Of a stretch of 64,000 nucleotides of DNA, positions 49,546 to 59,797 are shown piece after piece. The translations under genes and the position numbers were made by a program. How positions within the stretch are numbered: the stretch's first letter is position 1; each line of letters opens with the position of its first letter. The notes under the pieces were generated by a model. The model was not told the DNA's origin and ran no database searches. It saw only the letters and a program-made list of their open reading frames with translations. The stretch is from Xanthomonas indica (GTDB taxonomy: Bacteria > Pseudomonadota > Gammaproteobacteria > Xanthomonadales > Xanthomonadaceae), in contig NZ_CP131914.1 in the NCBI RefSeq assembly GCF_040529045.1, positions 2,836,501 to 2,900,500 on the forward strand. Direction: 5' to 3'.

Positions 49546-51275
49546 ATGCCATCGCGCGCATCGTGCGGCGGCCCGCGGCGGCCGCGGCCGGCCCGTGGCA
49601 CGAGGCCACCTTGCCGCTGTTGCGGCGCATCTATGCCGCGCGCGGCGCCCACGACAGCGGCCTGGCGCAGCCCAAGCTGGCGCAACTGCTGCCGCCCGAT
49701 GCGCTGAGCGGCATCGACGCCGCGGTCGCGTTGCTGGCCGAGGCGATCGCGGCGCGCAAGCGCATCCTGGTGGTCGGCGATTTCGATTGCGACGGCGCCA
49801 CGGCCTGCGCGGTGGCGGTGCGCGGGCTGCGCCTGCTCGGCGCTGCGCAGGTGCTGCACGCGGTGCCCAACCGCATGGTCCATGGCTACGGCCTGTCGCC
49901 GGCGCTGGTGGCGGAACTGGCGCCGTTGCAGCCGGACCTGCTGGTCACGGTGGACCACGGCATCGCCTGCCATGCCGGCGTCGCCGCGGCCAAGGCGCTG
50001 GGCTGGCAGGTGCTGGTCACCGACCACCATCTGCCGGGGCCGGCCTTGCCGCCGGCCGATGCCATCGTCGATCCGAACCTGGCCGGCGACGCGTTCCCGA
50101 GCAAGATGCTGGCCGGCGTCGGCGTGATCTTCTACGTGCTGCTGGCGTTGCGCCGGCACCTGCGCGCACACGGTGCGTTCGCGGCGGCGCCGCCGGACCT
50201 AGGCGTGCTGCTGGACCTGGTCGCGGTCGGCACCGTCGCCGACCTGGTGCCGCTGGATCCGAACAATCGGGCGCTGGTGTCGGCCGGTCTGCGCCGGCTA
50301 CAGCGTGGCGAGGGCTGCATCGGCCTGCGCGCCTTGATCGAAGCCAGTGGTCGCGATCCGGCACGGCTCAGCGCCAGCGACATCGGCTTCGCGCTGGCGC
50401 CGCGGCTCAACGCCGCCGGCCGCCTTGAGGACATGGCCCTGGGCATCGAGTTGTTGCTGTGCGAGGACCCGCAGCAGGCGCGTGCGATCGCCGCGACGCT
50501 GGAAGAGATCAACGCCGAGCGCCGCGCCGTGCAGCAGCAGATGACCGACGAGGCCGAAGCGGTGGTGGCCAAGGCGCTGCTGGCCGCGCCCGAGCAGCCG
50601 CCGGTGGCGGTGTGCCTGTTCGATGCGCAGTGGCATCCCGGCGTGATCGGCCTGGTCGCGTCGAAGATGAAGGATCGCCTGCACCGGCCGGTGATCGCCT
50701 TCGCCCCGGCCGAGCCGGGCAGCACCCAGTTGCGCGGCTCGGCGCGTTCGATTCCCGGGTTTCACATCCGCGATGCGATGGCGGCGGTGGAGGCGCAGCG
50801 GCCGGGGCTGATGGAGAAGTTCGGCGGCCATGCCATGGCCGCGGGCCTGAGCCTGCCGCAGGACGCACTGGCCGAGTTCGAACAGGTGTTCCGCGCGCAC
50901 GCGCTGGCGAGTCTGGACGCGGAACTGCTGCAGGCCGAACTGCTCAGCGACGGTGCGCTGGACCCGCACGAACTCGACCATCGCCATGCCGAGGCGTTGC
51001 GTCAGGGTGGGCCATGGGGGCAGGGCTTTCCCGAGCCGCTGTTCGACGGCGAATTCGAGGTGCTGCAGTGGCGCGTGCTGAAGGAGCGCCACCTCAAGCT
51101 GAGCCTGCGCTGCCCCGGCCGCGCCGAGCCCCTGAACGCCATCCACTTCAACGGCTGGCACGGTCGCGAACCGGGCCGTCGCGTGCATATCGCCTATCGC
51201 CTTGTCGCGGATGACTACCGCGGCGGCAGTGCGGTGCAGTTGGTGGTGGAGCACTGCCAGCCGCTGGGGGGCTGA
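49542..51275 (+). CDS. recJ: single-stranded-DNA-specific exonuclease RecJ
   Basis: A 577-aa 5'-3' single-strand exonuclease used in recombination and mismatch repair. DHH-family motifs are visible: VVGDFDCDGATA, TVDHGIAC, VLVTDHHLPG, and the DHHA1 region KFGGHAMAAGLSLP. A C-terminal OB-like domain includes HFNGWHG. Length equals E. coli RecJ. It starts within the rpfE-like stop (ATGA). Confidence 0.95.
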   Translation: MNAIARIVRRPAAAAAGPWHEATLPLLRRIYAARGAHDSGLAQPKLAQLLPPDALSGIDAAVALLAEAIAARKRILVVGDFDCDGATACAVAVRGLRLLGAAQVLHAVPNRMVHGYGLSPALVAELAPLQPDLLVTVDHGIACHAGVAAAKALGWQVLVTDHHLPGPALPPADAIVDPNLAGDAFPSKMLAGVGVIFYVLLALRRHLRAHGAFAAAPPDLGVLLDLVAVGTVADLVPLDPNNRALVSAGLRRLQRGEGCIGLRALIEASGRDPARLSASDIGFALAPRLNAAGRLEDMALGIELLLCEDPQQARAIAATLEEINAERRAVQQQMTDEAEAVVAKALLAAPEQPPVAVCLFDAQWHPGVIGLVASKMKDRLHRPVIAFAPAEPGSTQLRGSARSIPGFHIRDAMAAVEAQRPGLMEKFGGHAMAAGLSLPQDALAEFEQVFRAHALASLDAELLQAELLSDGALDPHELDHRHAEALRQGGPWGQGFPEPLFDGEFEVLQWRVLKERHLKLSLRCPGRAEPLNAIHFNGWHGREPGRRVHIAYRLVADDYRGGSAVQLVVEHCQPLGG

Positions 51276-51558
51276 GTCGCTGGGTGTCCGCCGGCGCACG
51301 TGGCGCCGCACCCTCACCCCAACCCCTCTCCCGATGGGAGAGGGGCTTAGCGTTCCCTTCTCCCTTCGGGAGAAGGTGCCCCGCAGGGGCGGATGAGGGT
51401 ACGGGCGCAGCCTCGCATAGCCAATCCACGAGTGCTTCGCGCCGCACCCTCACCCCAACCCCTCTCCCGATGGGAGAGGGGCTGCTGGGCTGCGGGTTCG
51501 AGGTCGTGGTCGCCCATGCCGCGCCGGCGAGGAATCGTCGGCGCGCTACACTGCCGCG
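51276..51558. repeat. 136-bp tandem repeat of family-2 palindromes
   Basis: GCCGCACCCTCACCCC occurs at 51305 and again at 51441, 136 bp apart. Each copy continues into AACCCCTCTCCCGATGGGAG stems. Between them is a CTTCTCCC-TTC-GGGAGAAG hairpin and a GCCCCGCAGGGGC hairpin. No gene is visible. The array follows recJ and may end its transcript. Confidence 0.8.
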
Positions 51559-52455
51559 ATGTCCGATCCCTCCGGCGCCAGCGCCTATTCCCGTTTCCAG
51601 CCCTGGCGCCGCAGCTTCGAAATCGGCTTCTGGGTCGCGCTCACCCTGATCAACGCCATTGCCAACAGCGTCACGGTGTTGATCGACATCCGCAACACCG
51701 GGCTGCATTTCGCCGCATGGGAGCCGGTGGTCTGGGAGTGGTCCAGCCAACTGATGTTCCTGCTGATCGTGCCGCTGGTGGTGCTGCTGACCCGACGCTA
51801 TCCGCTGCACTGGGACACCTGGCGACGCCGGCTGCCGGGCTACCTGCTGGGCAGCGTGGCGCTGTCGGTGCTGCACGTGGTGGGGATGGTCGCCCTGCGC
51901 AGCCTGGTCTACCGCCTGCAGGGGCAGCAGTACAACTTCGGGCCGTGGCCGCAAGGGCTGGCCTACGAATACCTCAAGGACGTGCGCAGCCTGGCCTCGA
52001 TTGCGCTGTGCGTGGAGATGTACCGGTTCCTGCTGCGGCGCTGGCAGGGCGAGGCGGCACTGCTGGGTGCGCCCGACGCCGGCCCGCCGGTGGGCTCGCT
52101 GGAGCGGCCGGAGCGCTTCCTGGTGCGCAAGCTGGGCCGCGACTTCCTGGTCGCCGCCGCCGACATCGAATGGCTGCAGGCGGCCGGCAACTACGTCAAT
52201 CTGCGCGTGCGCGGCCACGACTACCCGCTGCGCAGCACCATGGCTGCGATCGAGGCGCGGCTGGACCCGGCGCGGTTCGTGCGCATCCACCGCAGCTACA
52301 TCGTCAACCTGGCCAGCGTGGTCTCGATCGAGCCGCTGGAGGCGGGCGAGGCGCGGGTGCACCTGCGCGACGGCAGCCAGGTGCCGTGCAGCCGCCGCTA
52401 CCGCGCCGCGCTGCGCGTGGCGGCCGGGGAGGGCGAGGTCGCCCCGGTCGAGTAG
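51559..52455 (+). CDS. rpfD: membrane-anchored LytTR regulator (RpfD-like)
   Basis: A 298-aa protein with about four membrane helices in the first 160 residues (for example LMFLLIVPLVVLLT and YLLGSVALSVLHVVGMV). They are followed by a C-terminal LytTR DNA-binding domain: FLVAAADIEWLQAAGNYVNL, RSTMAAIEARLDPARFVRIH and RSYIVNLASV. This layout and its place between recJ and prfB match RpfD of Xanthomonas. It may regulate transcription from the membrane without a separate kinase. Signal and targets are unknown. Confidence 0.8.
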   Translation: MSDPSGASAYSRFQPWRRSFEIGFWVALTLINAIANSVTVLIDIRNTGLHFAAWEPVVWEWSSQLMFLLIVPLVVLLTRRYPLHWDTWRRRLPGYLLGSVALSVLHVVGMVALRSLVYRLQGQQYNFGPWPQGLAYEYLKDVRSLASIALCVEMYRFLLRRWQGEAALLGAPDAGPPVGSLERPERFLVRKLGRDFLVAAADIEWLQAAGNYVNLRVRGHDYPLRSTMAAIEARLDPARFVRIHRSYIVNLASVVSIEPLEAGEARVHLRDGSQVPCSRRYRAALRVAAGEGEVAPVE

Positions 52456-52481
52456 CGCTGTGGCGCAGCGGCCGGAATTGC

Positions 52482-52487
52482 TAGAAT
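52482..52487 (+). promoter_or_regulatory. prfB -10-like box
   Basis: TAGAAT lies 30 bases before the prfB ATG. GGAAAAAG-type purines about 5-12 bases before the ATG may be the ribosome-binding site. No clear -35 box is seen. Confidence 0.4.
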
Positions 52488-52516
52488 CGCGCTCTTGTCT
52501 GCCGGAAAAAGCCGCA

Positions 52517-53642
52517 ATGATCGAACTCAATCCGATTCGCCACCGCATCGCCGATCTGTCCGATCGGGTGCTGTCGCTACGGGGGTTTCTTTGACTACGA
52601 CGCCAAGAAAGAGCGTCTAGAGGAAGTCACCCGGGAGCTGGAAAGCCCCGACGTCTGGAACGACCCCGAGCGCGCCCAGGGCCTGGGCCGCGAACGCGCC
52701 AGCCTGGAGAAGACCGTCGGCGGCATCGCCAGCGTGCTCGATGGCCTGAACGAATCGCTGGAATTCCTGGAACTGGCCGAGAGCGAGAACGACGAGGCCA
52801 CCGCGCAGGCGGTGCTGGCCGACGTCGACCGCTTCCAGGCGCAGGTGGAGAAGCTGGAATTCCAGCGCATGTTCTCCGGGCAGATGGACGCCAGCAACGC
52901 CTTCGTCGACATCCAGGCCGGCGCCGGCGGCACCGAGGCCCAGGACTGGGCCGAGATCCTGCTGCGCATGTACCTGCGCTGGTGCGAGTCGCGCGGCTGG
53001 AAGACCGAGCTGATGGAAGTCTCCGGCGGCGAAGTGGCCGGGATCAAGTCCGCCACACTGCGCGTGGAAGGCGATTTCGCCTATGGCTGGCTGAAGACCG
53101 AGACCGGCGTGCACCGGCTGGTGCGCAAGTCGCCGTTCGACTCGGACAACCGCCGCCATACCAGCTTCACCTCGGTGTTCGTGTCGCCGGAAGTGGACGA
53201 CAACATCGACATCGACATCAATCCGGCCGACCTGAAGACCGACGTGTACCGCTCCTCCGGCGCCGGCGGCCAGCACGTCAACAAGACCGAGTCGGCGGTG
53301 CGCATCACCCACGTGCCCACCGGCATCGTGGTGGCCTGCCAGACCGGGCGCAGCCAGCACCAGAACCGCGACAACGCGATGAAGATGCTGGCCGCCAAGC
53401 TCTATGAGCTGGAGATCCAGAAACGCAATGCCGAACGCGACGCGGTCGAGGCGACCAAGTCCGACATCGGCTGGGGCAGCCAGATCCGCAACTACGTGCT
53501 CGACCAGAGCCGGATCAAGGACCTGCGCACTGGCGTGGAGCGCTCGGACACCCAGAAGGTGCTCGACGGCGACCTGGACGAGTTCGTCGAGGCCAGCCTC
53601 AAGTCCGGCCTGGAAGCCGGCGCGAAACGCAGCGACGCCTGA
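52517..53642 (+). CDS. prfB: peptide chain release factor 2, programmed +1 frameshift
   Basis: RF2 ends translation at UGA and UAA. The first 25 codons (52517-52591) stop at an in-frame TGA (52592-52594). Skipping base 52592 gives GAC and opens the long frame to 53642, total 374 aa. The slip site CTT-TGA-C is preceded by an internal Shine-Dalgarno-like GGGGG (52581-52585) at the same spacing as in E. coli, so low RF2 levels favour frameshifting. The stop-recognition SPF tripeptide ([11 protein letters not shown]) and the catalytic GGQ ([12 protein letters not shown]) are present. ATG 52517 begins [11 protein letters not shown]. Confidence 0.95.
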
Positions 53643-53648
53643 ACCGGC

Positions 53649-53673
53649 GGCCTCCGTCCTGGCGACGGAGGCC
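53649..53673 (+). terminator. hairpin after prfB
   Basis: GGCCTCCGTC (53649-53658) and GACGGAGGCC (53664-53673) form a perfect ten-bp stem with a five-base loop, seven bases after the prfB stop. No T-run follows directly. Confidence 0.6.
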
Positions 53674-53737
53674 GTGCGACGGCACACGGCCCCGTCGGCT
53701 GGTGCATTCTTTCCCTTCCTCACGCATCCCCCATCCC

Positions 53738-55255
53738 ATGACCGAGCAGACCCCCGCGCCGTCCCTTCCCGTCGACGAGAACAGCCTCATCGCCGAACGG
53801 CGCGCCAAACTCGCCGCACTGCGCGCGCAGGGCGTGGCCTATCCGAACGATTTCCGCCGCAGCGACTTCGCCGGCGATCTGCAGGCCGAGTTCGCCGACA
53901 CCGAGCGCTGGACTGCCGAGGCGCTGGAGGCGCAGGGCCGCAGCCTGCGCCTGGCCGGGCGCCTGTTGGCCAAGCGGGTGATGGGCAAGGCCAGCTTCGT
54001 GCAACTGCAGGACGAGTCCGGGCGCATCCAGTTGTTCCTGCAGGCCAACGCGCTGGGCGAGGCCTACGACGCCTTCAAGGGCTGGGACATCGGCGACATC
54101 ATCGGCGTGGAAGGCGGGCTGACCCGCACCAAGACCGGCGAATTGTCGATCAAGGCCACCGGCCTGCGGCTGCTGACCAAGGCGCTGCGGCCGCTGCCGG
54201 ACAAGTGGCACGGCCTGTCGGACGTGGAGCAGCGCTATCGCCAGCGCTACGTGGACCTGATCGTGTCGCCGGAGGCGCGCGAGGTGTTCGTCAAGCGCTC
54301 CAAGATCATCCGCGCCATGCGCGCCTGGCTGGACGCGCGCCGCTTCCTGGAAGTGGAGACGCCGATGATGCACTACATCCCCGGCGGCGCCACGGCCAAG
54401 CCGTTCACCACCCACCACAATGCCCTGGACCTGGACCTGTACCTGCGGGTGGCCCCGGAGCTGTACCTGAAGCGCCTGGTGGTCGGCGGCCTGGAACGGG
54501 TCTACGAAATCAACCGCAATTTCCGCAACGAAGGCGTCAGCACCCGGCACAATCCGGAATTCACCATGATGGAGCTGTACGAGGCCTACGCCACGTACCA
54601 CGAGGTGATGGGCCTGACCGAAAACGTCATCCGCGACGTCGCCCGCGAGGTGCTGGGCACCACCCAGGTGCACTGGGACGGCGCCGACATCGACCTGGCG
54701 CCGGCGTTCCGCCGCTGGCGCATGGACGAGGCGGTGCGCCACCACAACCCGGAGATCAGCGCTGCCGACTGCACCGACCGCGAGGCGCTGCTGCGCCACT
54801 GCGAGCGGCTGAAGATCCGCATCAAGCCGTCCTACGGCTGGGGCAAGCTGCTGCTGGAGATCTTCGAGGCCACGGTCGAGCACACCCTGATCCAGCCCAC
54901 CTTCATCACCGACCACCCGGTCGAGGTGTCGCCGCTGGCCCGCTCCAGCGACACCGAGCCGGGCTACACCGACCGCTTCGAACTGTTCATCAACGGCAAG
55001 GAAATTGCCAACGGCTTCTCCGAGCTCAACGACCCGGAAGACCAGGCGGCGCGGTTCCAGGCACAGGTGGCCGCCAAGGACGGGGGAGACGACGAGGCCA
55101 TGCACTTCGACGCCGACTACATCCGGGCGCTGGAGGTGGGGCTGCCGCCGACCGGCGGCCTGGGCATCGGCATCGACCGGCTGGTAATGTTGCTTACCGG
55201 CAGCAGTTCGATCCGTGACGTGCTGCTGTTTCCGTACATGCGTCCGGAGGCTTAA
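53738..55255 (+). CDS. lysS: lysyl-tRNA synthetase (class II)
   Basis: A 505-aa class II synthetase, the same length as E. coli LysS. The N-terminal OB-fold anticodon-binding domain includes [17 protein letters not shown]. Motif 2 is [20 protein letters not shown], and motif 3 is [22 protein letters not shown] 53738 begins MTEQTPAPS. It follows prfB, as in E. coli and other xanthomonads. Confidence 0.96.
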   Translation: MTEQTPAPSLPVDENSLIAERRAKLAALRAQGVAYPNDFRRSDFAGDLQAEFADTERWTAEALEAQGRSLRLAGRLLAKRVMGKASFVQLQDESGRIQLFLQANALGEAYDAFKGWDIGDIIGVEGGLTRTKTGELSIKATGLRLLTKALRPLPDKWHGLSDVEQRYRQRYVDLIVSPEAREVFVKRSKIIRAMRAWLDARRFLEVETPMMHYIPGGATAKPFTTHHNALDLDLYLRVAPELYLKRLVVGGLERVYEINRNFRNEGVSTRHNPEFTMMELYEAYATYHEVMGLTENVIRDVAREVLGTTQVHWDGADIDLAPAFRRWRMDEAVRHHNPEISAADCTDREALLRHCERLKIRIKPSYGWGKLLLEIFEATVEHTLIQPTFITDHPVEVSPLARSSDTEPGYTDRFELFINGKEIANGFSELNDPEDQAARFQAQVAAKDGGDDEAMHFDADYIRALEVGLPPTGGLGIGIDRLVMLLTGSSSIRDVLLFPYMRPEA

Positions 55256-55400
55256 CCTAGCCCCGGACGAGGTGGCGCGGTTCTTGCAGCAGGCGTTGCA
55301 CGCAAAAGGAAGTGAGGTGGACGGGTCGGCGTGAATGGGCGCCGGCGCGTTCCCGTTGTCGTCTCAGCAGCCCGCGCATGCGACGGGCGGAGGATTGCAG

Positions 55401-56537
55401 ATGCATGATGCCAGCGTGAGCCTCTCCGGCGCGTCCTCGAACGGGGACCGTCTCCAATGGGCGGACGGAAACGACAATCGTTTGAACATCGTCATCGTCG
55501 ACGATCAGACCTCCGCGCGCACGATGCTGCGGCATGTCATCGAGGACATCGCCCCGGAACTGACCGTGCGCGATTTCGGCGATTCGCAGGCCGCGCTGGC
55601 CTGGTGCGAAGCCGGCAAGGTCGATCTACTGCTGCTCGACTACCGCATGCCGGGCATGGACGGGCTGGAGTTCGCGCGGCGCCTGCGCCGGCTGCCCAAG
55701 CACCGTGACATCCCGATCATCCTGATCACCGTGGTCGGCGACGAGCCGATCCGCCAGGCCGCCCTGGAGGCGGGGGTGATCGACTTCCTGGTCAAGCCGA
55801 TCCGCCCGCGCGAACTGCGGGCGCGCTGCCACAACCTGCTGCAGCTGCGGCTGCAGAGCGAGAACATCAAGCAGCGCGCGATGTCGCTGGAGCAGCGCCT
55901 GCTGGCCAGCATGCGCGAAGTCGAGGAGCGCGAGCGCGAGACCCTGTCGCGGCTGGCGCGGGCCATCGAGTACCGCGATGTCGGCACCAGCGCCTACCTG
56001 GAACGGATGGCGCACGTGGCCGGCCTGATCGCCGAGCAGCTGGGCCTGTCCGAGGACGAGGTGCGGGTCATCGAGATGGCCGCGAGCCTGCACGACATGG
56101 GCAAGATCGCCATCCCCGACGCGGTGCTGCTCAAGCCGGGCAAGCTCAACGAAGACGAGATGGCGGTGATGCGCATGCACCCGCGCATCGGCTACGAACT
56201 GCTCAGCGGCAGCCAGAACCGTTTCATCCAGGTCGGCGCGCTGATCGCCCTGCGCCACCATGAGCGCTACGACGGCAGCGGCTACCCGGACGGCCTGATC
56301 GGCGAGGCGATTCCGCTGGAAGCGCGCATCGTGGCGGTCGCCGACGTGTTCGACGCGCTGATCTCGCCGCGTCCCTACAAGGAGGCCTGGACCATGGACG
56401 CGACGCTGGCCTACCTGTACGCCCAGCGCGGCCGCCTGTTCGACCCGCGCTGCGTGGACGCGCTGTTCCGCGGCCGCGAGCAACTGCAGGTGATCTGCGA
56501 GAAATTCTCCACCGCCTCGGCGCGACCAGGAGTCTGA
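55401..56537 (+). CDS. rpfG: DSF response regulator with HD-GYP phosphodiesterase domain
   Basis: A 378-aa two-domain protein. The N-terminal receiver has VIVDDQTS, the phospho-acceptor Asp in LLLLDYRMPGMDG, and Lys in LVKPIRP. The C-terminal HD-GYP domain has SLHDMGKIAIPDAVL, RHHERYDGSGYPDGL and ADVFDAL. When phosphorylated by RpfC on DSF perception it degrades cyclic-di-GMP, linking quorum sensing to virulence genes. ATG 55401 has a strong GGAGGA six bases away and gives the same length as X. campestris RpfG, so a longer upstream start is rejected. rpfC follows one base later. Confidence 0.96.
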   Translation: MHDASVSLSGASSNGDRLQWADGNDNRLNIVIVDDQTSARTMLRHVIEDIAPELTVRDFGDSQAALAWCEAGKVDLLLLDYRMPGMDGLEFARRLRRLPKHRDIPIILITVVGDEPIRQAALEAGVIDFLVKPIRPRELRARCHNLLQLRLQSENIKQRAMSLEQRLLASMREVEERERETLSRLARAIEYRDVGTSAYLERMAHVAGLIAEQLGLSEDEVRVIEMAASLHDMGKIAIPDAVLLKPGKLNEDEMAVMRMHPRIGYELLSGSQNRFIQVGALIALRHHERYDGSGYPDGLIGEAIPLEARIVAVADVFDALISPRPYKEAWTMDATLAYLYAQRGRLFDPRCVDALFRGREQLQVICEKFSTASARPGV

Positions 56538-56538
56538 C

Positions 56539-58719
56539 ATGACCTCGGCGATCAGGTGGGTGCGGCAACGGTTCGCGGAGCGCAAGGATACCGAGCACGG
56601 CCAGGCGTTCGTCCGCATCTGCATGGTCGCGCTGATCCTGGTGTACGAACTGTCGTTCTCGCACACCTGGGACATCGCCCCGCGGCAACGCGCCTACGTC
56701 ATCGGCCTGACCCTGATCTCGCAGGCGGTGGCTCTGGCCTTGATGACCTGGATCGTGGCCCGGCCGCAGCGCTCGGACATGCGCCGGATCATCGGCATGG
56801 TCGCCGACTACGGGCTCATGTCGATGGCGATGAGCGCGATCGGCGAACCGATGGCGTGCATCTACGTCGTCATCATGTGGGTCACCATCGGCAACGGCCT
56901 GCGCTACGGCAACCGCTACCTGTACCTGGCCGTGGCCATGGCGGTGGCCAGTTTCAGCATCACGCTGATGGCCAGCGACTACTGGATCGCCAATCGCGGG
57001 CTGGGCATCGGCCTGCTGGTCGGCCTGGCCGCCATCCCGCTGTATCTGTCCGGGCTGTTGCGGCAATTGACCTCGACGACCGCCGAGGCGCGCCGCGCCA
57101 GCGAGGCCAAGAGCCGCTTCCTGGCCAACATGAGCCACGAGTTCCGCACCCCGTTGAACGGCCTGTCGGGCATGACCGAGGTGCTGGCGACGACGCGCCT
57201 GGACGCCGAGCAGCGCGAGTGCGTCAACACCATCCAGGCCTCCGCGCGCAGCCTGCTGTCGCTGGTGGAGGAGGTGCTGGACATTTCCGCGATCGAGGCC
57301 GGCAAGCTGCGGCTCGACAAGCGCGATTTCTCGCTGCGCGAAACCCTGGAAGGAATCAGCCTGATCCTGCAGCCGCAGGCGCGGGCCAAGCGCCTGGCCT
57401 ACCAGGTGGATGTCGCTCCCGACGTGCCGGACTATCTGTCCGGCGATCCGGGTCATCTGCGCCAGGTGCTGCTGAACCTGGCCGGTAACGCCATCAAGTT
57501 CACCGAGACCGGCCGGGTCGATATCCGGGTGCGCCTGCACAAGAACGAGCACGGGCAGCCGAAGCGCCTGAGTTTCGACATCGTCGATACCGGGATCGGG
57601 GTGACGCCGGACATGCGGCCGCGCCTGTTCGAGGCGTTCGAACAGGCCGACGTCGGCCTGGCGCGCCGCTACGAAGGCAGCGGCCTGGGCACCACGATTG
57701 CCAAGGGCCTGGTCGAGGCAATGGGGGGCAGCATCGGTTATCAGGAAAATGCCCCGCGCGGCAGCCACTTCTGGTTCGAACTGCCGTTCGTGGCCGCGGC
57801 GGTACCGGCATCGCCGGAGATCGGCGCGCCGGCGGCGAGCGTGCCGACGGCGGCCGAGGAGTTCGACACCAACGGCAACGTCATCGCGTTCTCCGACCCG
57901 TTCCTGCGCCACCGTGCGCGGGTGCGTGGCATGCGCATCCTGGTCGCCGACGACCACGCCGCCAACCGCATGGTGCTGCAGCGCATGCTGCAGAAGGCCG
58001 GCCATCGCGCCATCTGCGTCGACGGTGCGGAGGCGGTGCTGGATGCGCTGGCCGAGAGCGAGTTCGATGCGGTGATCGTCGACCTGCATATGCCCGGCAT
58101 GAGCGGCCTGGACATGCTGCGGCAGTTGCGGGTGATGCAGGCCGGCGGGCCGCGCACGCCCGTCGTGGTGCTCAGCGCCGATGTCACCCCCGAGTCGATC
58201 CAGCGCTGCGAGCAGGCCGGCGCCCGCACCTTCCTGGCCAAGCCGGTGGTGGCCAACCGGTTGCTGGACACGCTTTCCGACATCGCGATGGAGGGACGCC
58301 TGCGTGCGGGCAGCGAGGCCGGCGTGCGGCAGATTGCGGTGTCGAGCGAAGGGGTGCTGGATGCGTCGGTTTTGGACGAACTCGCCGGGCTCGGCATGGG
58401 CGACGGGTTCGAACGCGAATTCATCTCGCAGTGCCTCAACGATGCCGAAGGCTGCCTCGGTGGCATGCAGATCGCCGGTGAAGCCGAGCACTGGGAACGC
58501 CTGCGCGAGCACGCGCATGCGATCAAGGGCGTCGCCAGCAATCTCGGCCTGGTACGGCTCGCCAGCCTCGGCGGCGAATTGATGCAGATGCCGGAATGGC
58601 AGGTGCGCAGCGAGTGGCGGGCACGGCTGATGGCGCTCAACGCCAGCCTGACCGAAGGCCGCGAGGCCCTGGATCTGCGTGCACGGCACAGCGCCGTGCA
58701 GGACGGCGAACTGCGCTGA
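56539..58719 (+). CDS. rpfC: DSF hybrid sensor histidine kinase
   Basis: A 726-aa inner-membrane sensor. Five hydrophobic helices lie in residues 24-175. The dimerisation and phosphoacceptor motif FLANMSHEFRTPLNGL has His200. N, D and G boxes follow (NLAGNAIKFTETG, DTGIGVTPD, EGSGLGTTIAKGL). A receiver has VIVDLHMPGMSG with Asp, and a C-terminal HPT has AHAIKGVASNLG. This is the RpfC domain order; it binds DSF, phosphorylates RpfG and sequesters RpfF. It starts one base after rpfG with no rpfH between, and is convergent with rpfF. Confidence 0.96.
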   Translation: MTSAIRWVRQRFAERKDTEHGQAFVRICMVALILVYELSFSHTWDIAPRQRAYVIGLTLISQAVALALMTWIVARPQRSDMRRIIGMVADYGLMSMAMSAIGEPMACIYVVIMWVTIGNGLRYGNRYLYLAVAMAVASFSITLMASDYWIANRGLGIGLLVGLAAIPLYLSGLLRQLTSTTAEARRASEAKSRFLANMSHEFRTPLNGLSGMTEVLATTRLDAEQRECVNTIQASARSLLSLVEEVLDISAIEAGKLRLDKRDFSLRETLEGISLILQPQARAKRLAYQVDVAPDVPDYLSGDPGHLRQVLLNLAGNAIKFTETGRVDIRVRLHKNEHGQPKRLSFDIVDTGIGVTPDMRPRLFEAFEQADVGLARRYEGSGLGTTIAKGLVEAMGGSIGYQENAPRGSHFWFELPFVAAAVPASPEIGAPAASVPTAAEEFDTNGNVIAFSDPFLRHRARVRGMRILVADDHAANRMVLQRMLQKAGHRAICVDGAEAVLDALAESEFDAVIVDLHMPGMSGLDMLRQLRVMQAGGPRTPVVVLSADVTPESIQRCEQAGARTFLAKPVVANRLLDTLSDIAMEGRLRAGSEAGVRQIAVSSEGVLDASVLDELAGLGMGDGFEREFISQCLNDAEGCLGGMQIAGEAEHWERLREHAHAIKGVASNLGLVRLASLGGELMQMPEWQVRSEWRARLMALNASLTEGREALDLRARHSAVQDGELR

Positions 58720-58775
58720 GGAATGCCCGACGCGGAGCCGGGTCATCCCCCATTGCCGAAAGCAGCGCCCCGGGC

Positions 58776-59648
58776 TCAGGCGGCAAAGACGCCCGCCTGG
58801 GCGCGCCGGAGCTGGGCACGCACCAGCCGATCCATCGTCCGCAGCGACTTTTCGCCCAGGGCCAGCGCGGCGTCCACCCAGATTTCCGTCACCGCAAGCA
58901 ACTCTTCGCGGCGCACCGGCTGCACCACCTTGCGCATCGCATTCATCGCCAGATGCGCCAGCGGCGCGCGCCGCTGTTGCTGGATCAGGTCGCGCACCGC
59001 GTCCTTGCCCTGGCCCTTGGGCACCAGCACGTCGACGATGCCCATGGCGTGCATCTCCTGGCTGCTGAAAACGTGACCTCCCAGGATGAGCTTTTCCGCG
59101 GCCTGCGGTGCGATGCGGCGGCTGAGGAACGAATACGCGCCCATGCCCGGGAACAGGCCGAACATGATTTCCGGCAGGCCCATGCCGACGTCCTCTTCGG
59201 CCACGATCAGGTGGCACGACAGCGCCATCTCCAGACCGCCGCCGAGCGCATCGCCTTGCAGCAGAGCGATGGTGCGGAAACTGCCGCCAAGTCCCTCGTG
59301 GAAACGGTGCACGCCATCGATGCAGCTTGTCGCGTAGGCCATCAGCCCGGCGCGGTCGCGGCGGCGGATGTAGTGGCCGAACAGTTCCAGATCGCCGCCC
59401 AGGTTGAACGCGCTGCCATCGGACGCCAGCACCAGGGTGCCCAGCCGCGCCGACGCCAGGTTGCGGGGCTGGCTGAGGGACGCGAGATAGCTGTGCATCT
59501 CGCGCATCAACGTGGGATGGAAGCAGGGCCGTTGCGTCGCGGCGTTGCCTGCATGCATGTACAACCAGTGGCTATCGTCGTCGTCGTCCGCGTCGATACG
59601 GATGCTGGAATAGGCGCGGGTACAGGGCAGCGTGTCGGTCATGCTCAT
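58776..59648 (-). CDS. rpfF: DSF synthase (crotonase family)
   Basis: A 290-aa enoyl-CoA-hydratase-like enzyme that makes the cis-2-unsaturated fatty acid signal DSF from acyl-ACP. The crotonase oxyanion segment LGGGLEMALSC and the following GLPEIMFGLFPGMGAYSF carry the two catalytic glutamates (Glu140 and Glu160, equivalent to 141 and 161 in X. campestris). The ending GEKSLRTMDRLVRAQ is characteristic of RpfF. The first 60 residues, with five consecutive Asp, look poorly conserved against the X. campestris protein as I remember it. It is convergent with rpfC and lies downstream of rpfB. Confidence 0.95.
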   Translation of the reverse strand: MSMTDTLPCTRAYSSIRIDADDDDDSHWLYMHAGNAATQRPCFHPTLMREMHSYLASLSQPRNLASARLGTLVLASDGSAFNLGGDLELFGHYIRRRDRAGLMAYATSCIDGVHRFHEGLGGSFRTIALLQGDALGGGLEMALSCHLIVAEEDVGMGLPEIMFGLFPGMGAYSFLSRRIAPQAAEKLILGGHVFSSQEMHAMGIVDVLVPKGQGKDAVRDLIQQQRRAPLAHLAMNAMRKVVQPVRREELLAVTEIWVDAALALGEKSLRTMDRLVRAQLRRAQAGVFAA

Positions 59649-59797
59649 GGCGGGCTCTCGGAAAGACGCCCGCGGAGATGGCGTGGCGCAGCGGGCGAAT
59701 GCGTTTCCACCCGGCGGATGCTACACCCGGGTGCCGCGGCCGGAATTCGGCCCGCCAGCGCCGGCGCGGGCGCCGCGTGGGCGCCCGTCGGACCTGC

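Noticed and set aside
55335-55400. Longer start for rpfG at 55335
   Set aside because: The strong GGAGGA at 55389-55394 points to ATG 55401, which also gives the family's usual 378-aa length.
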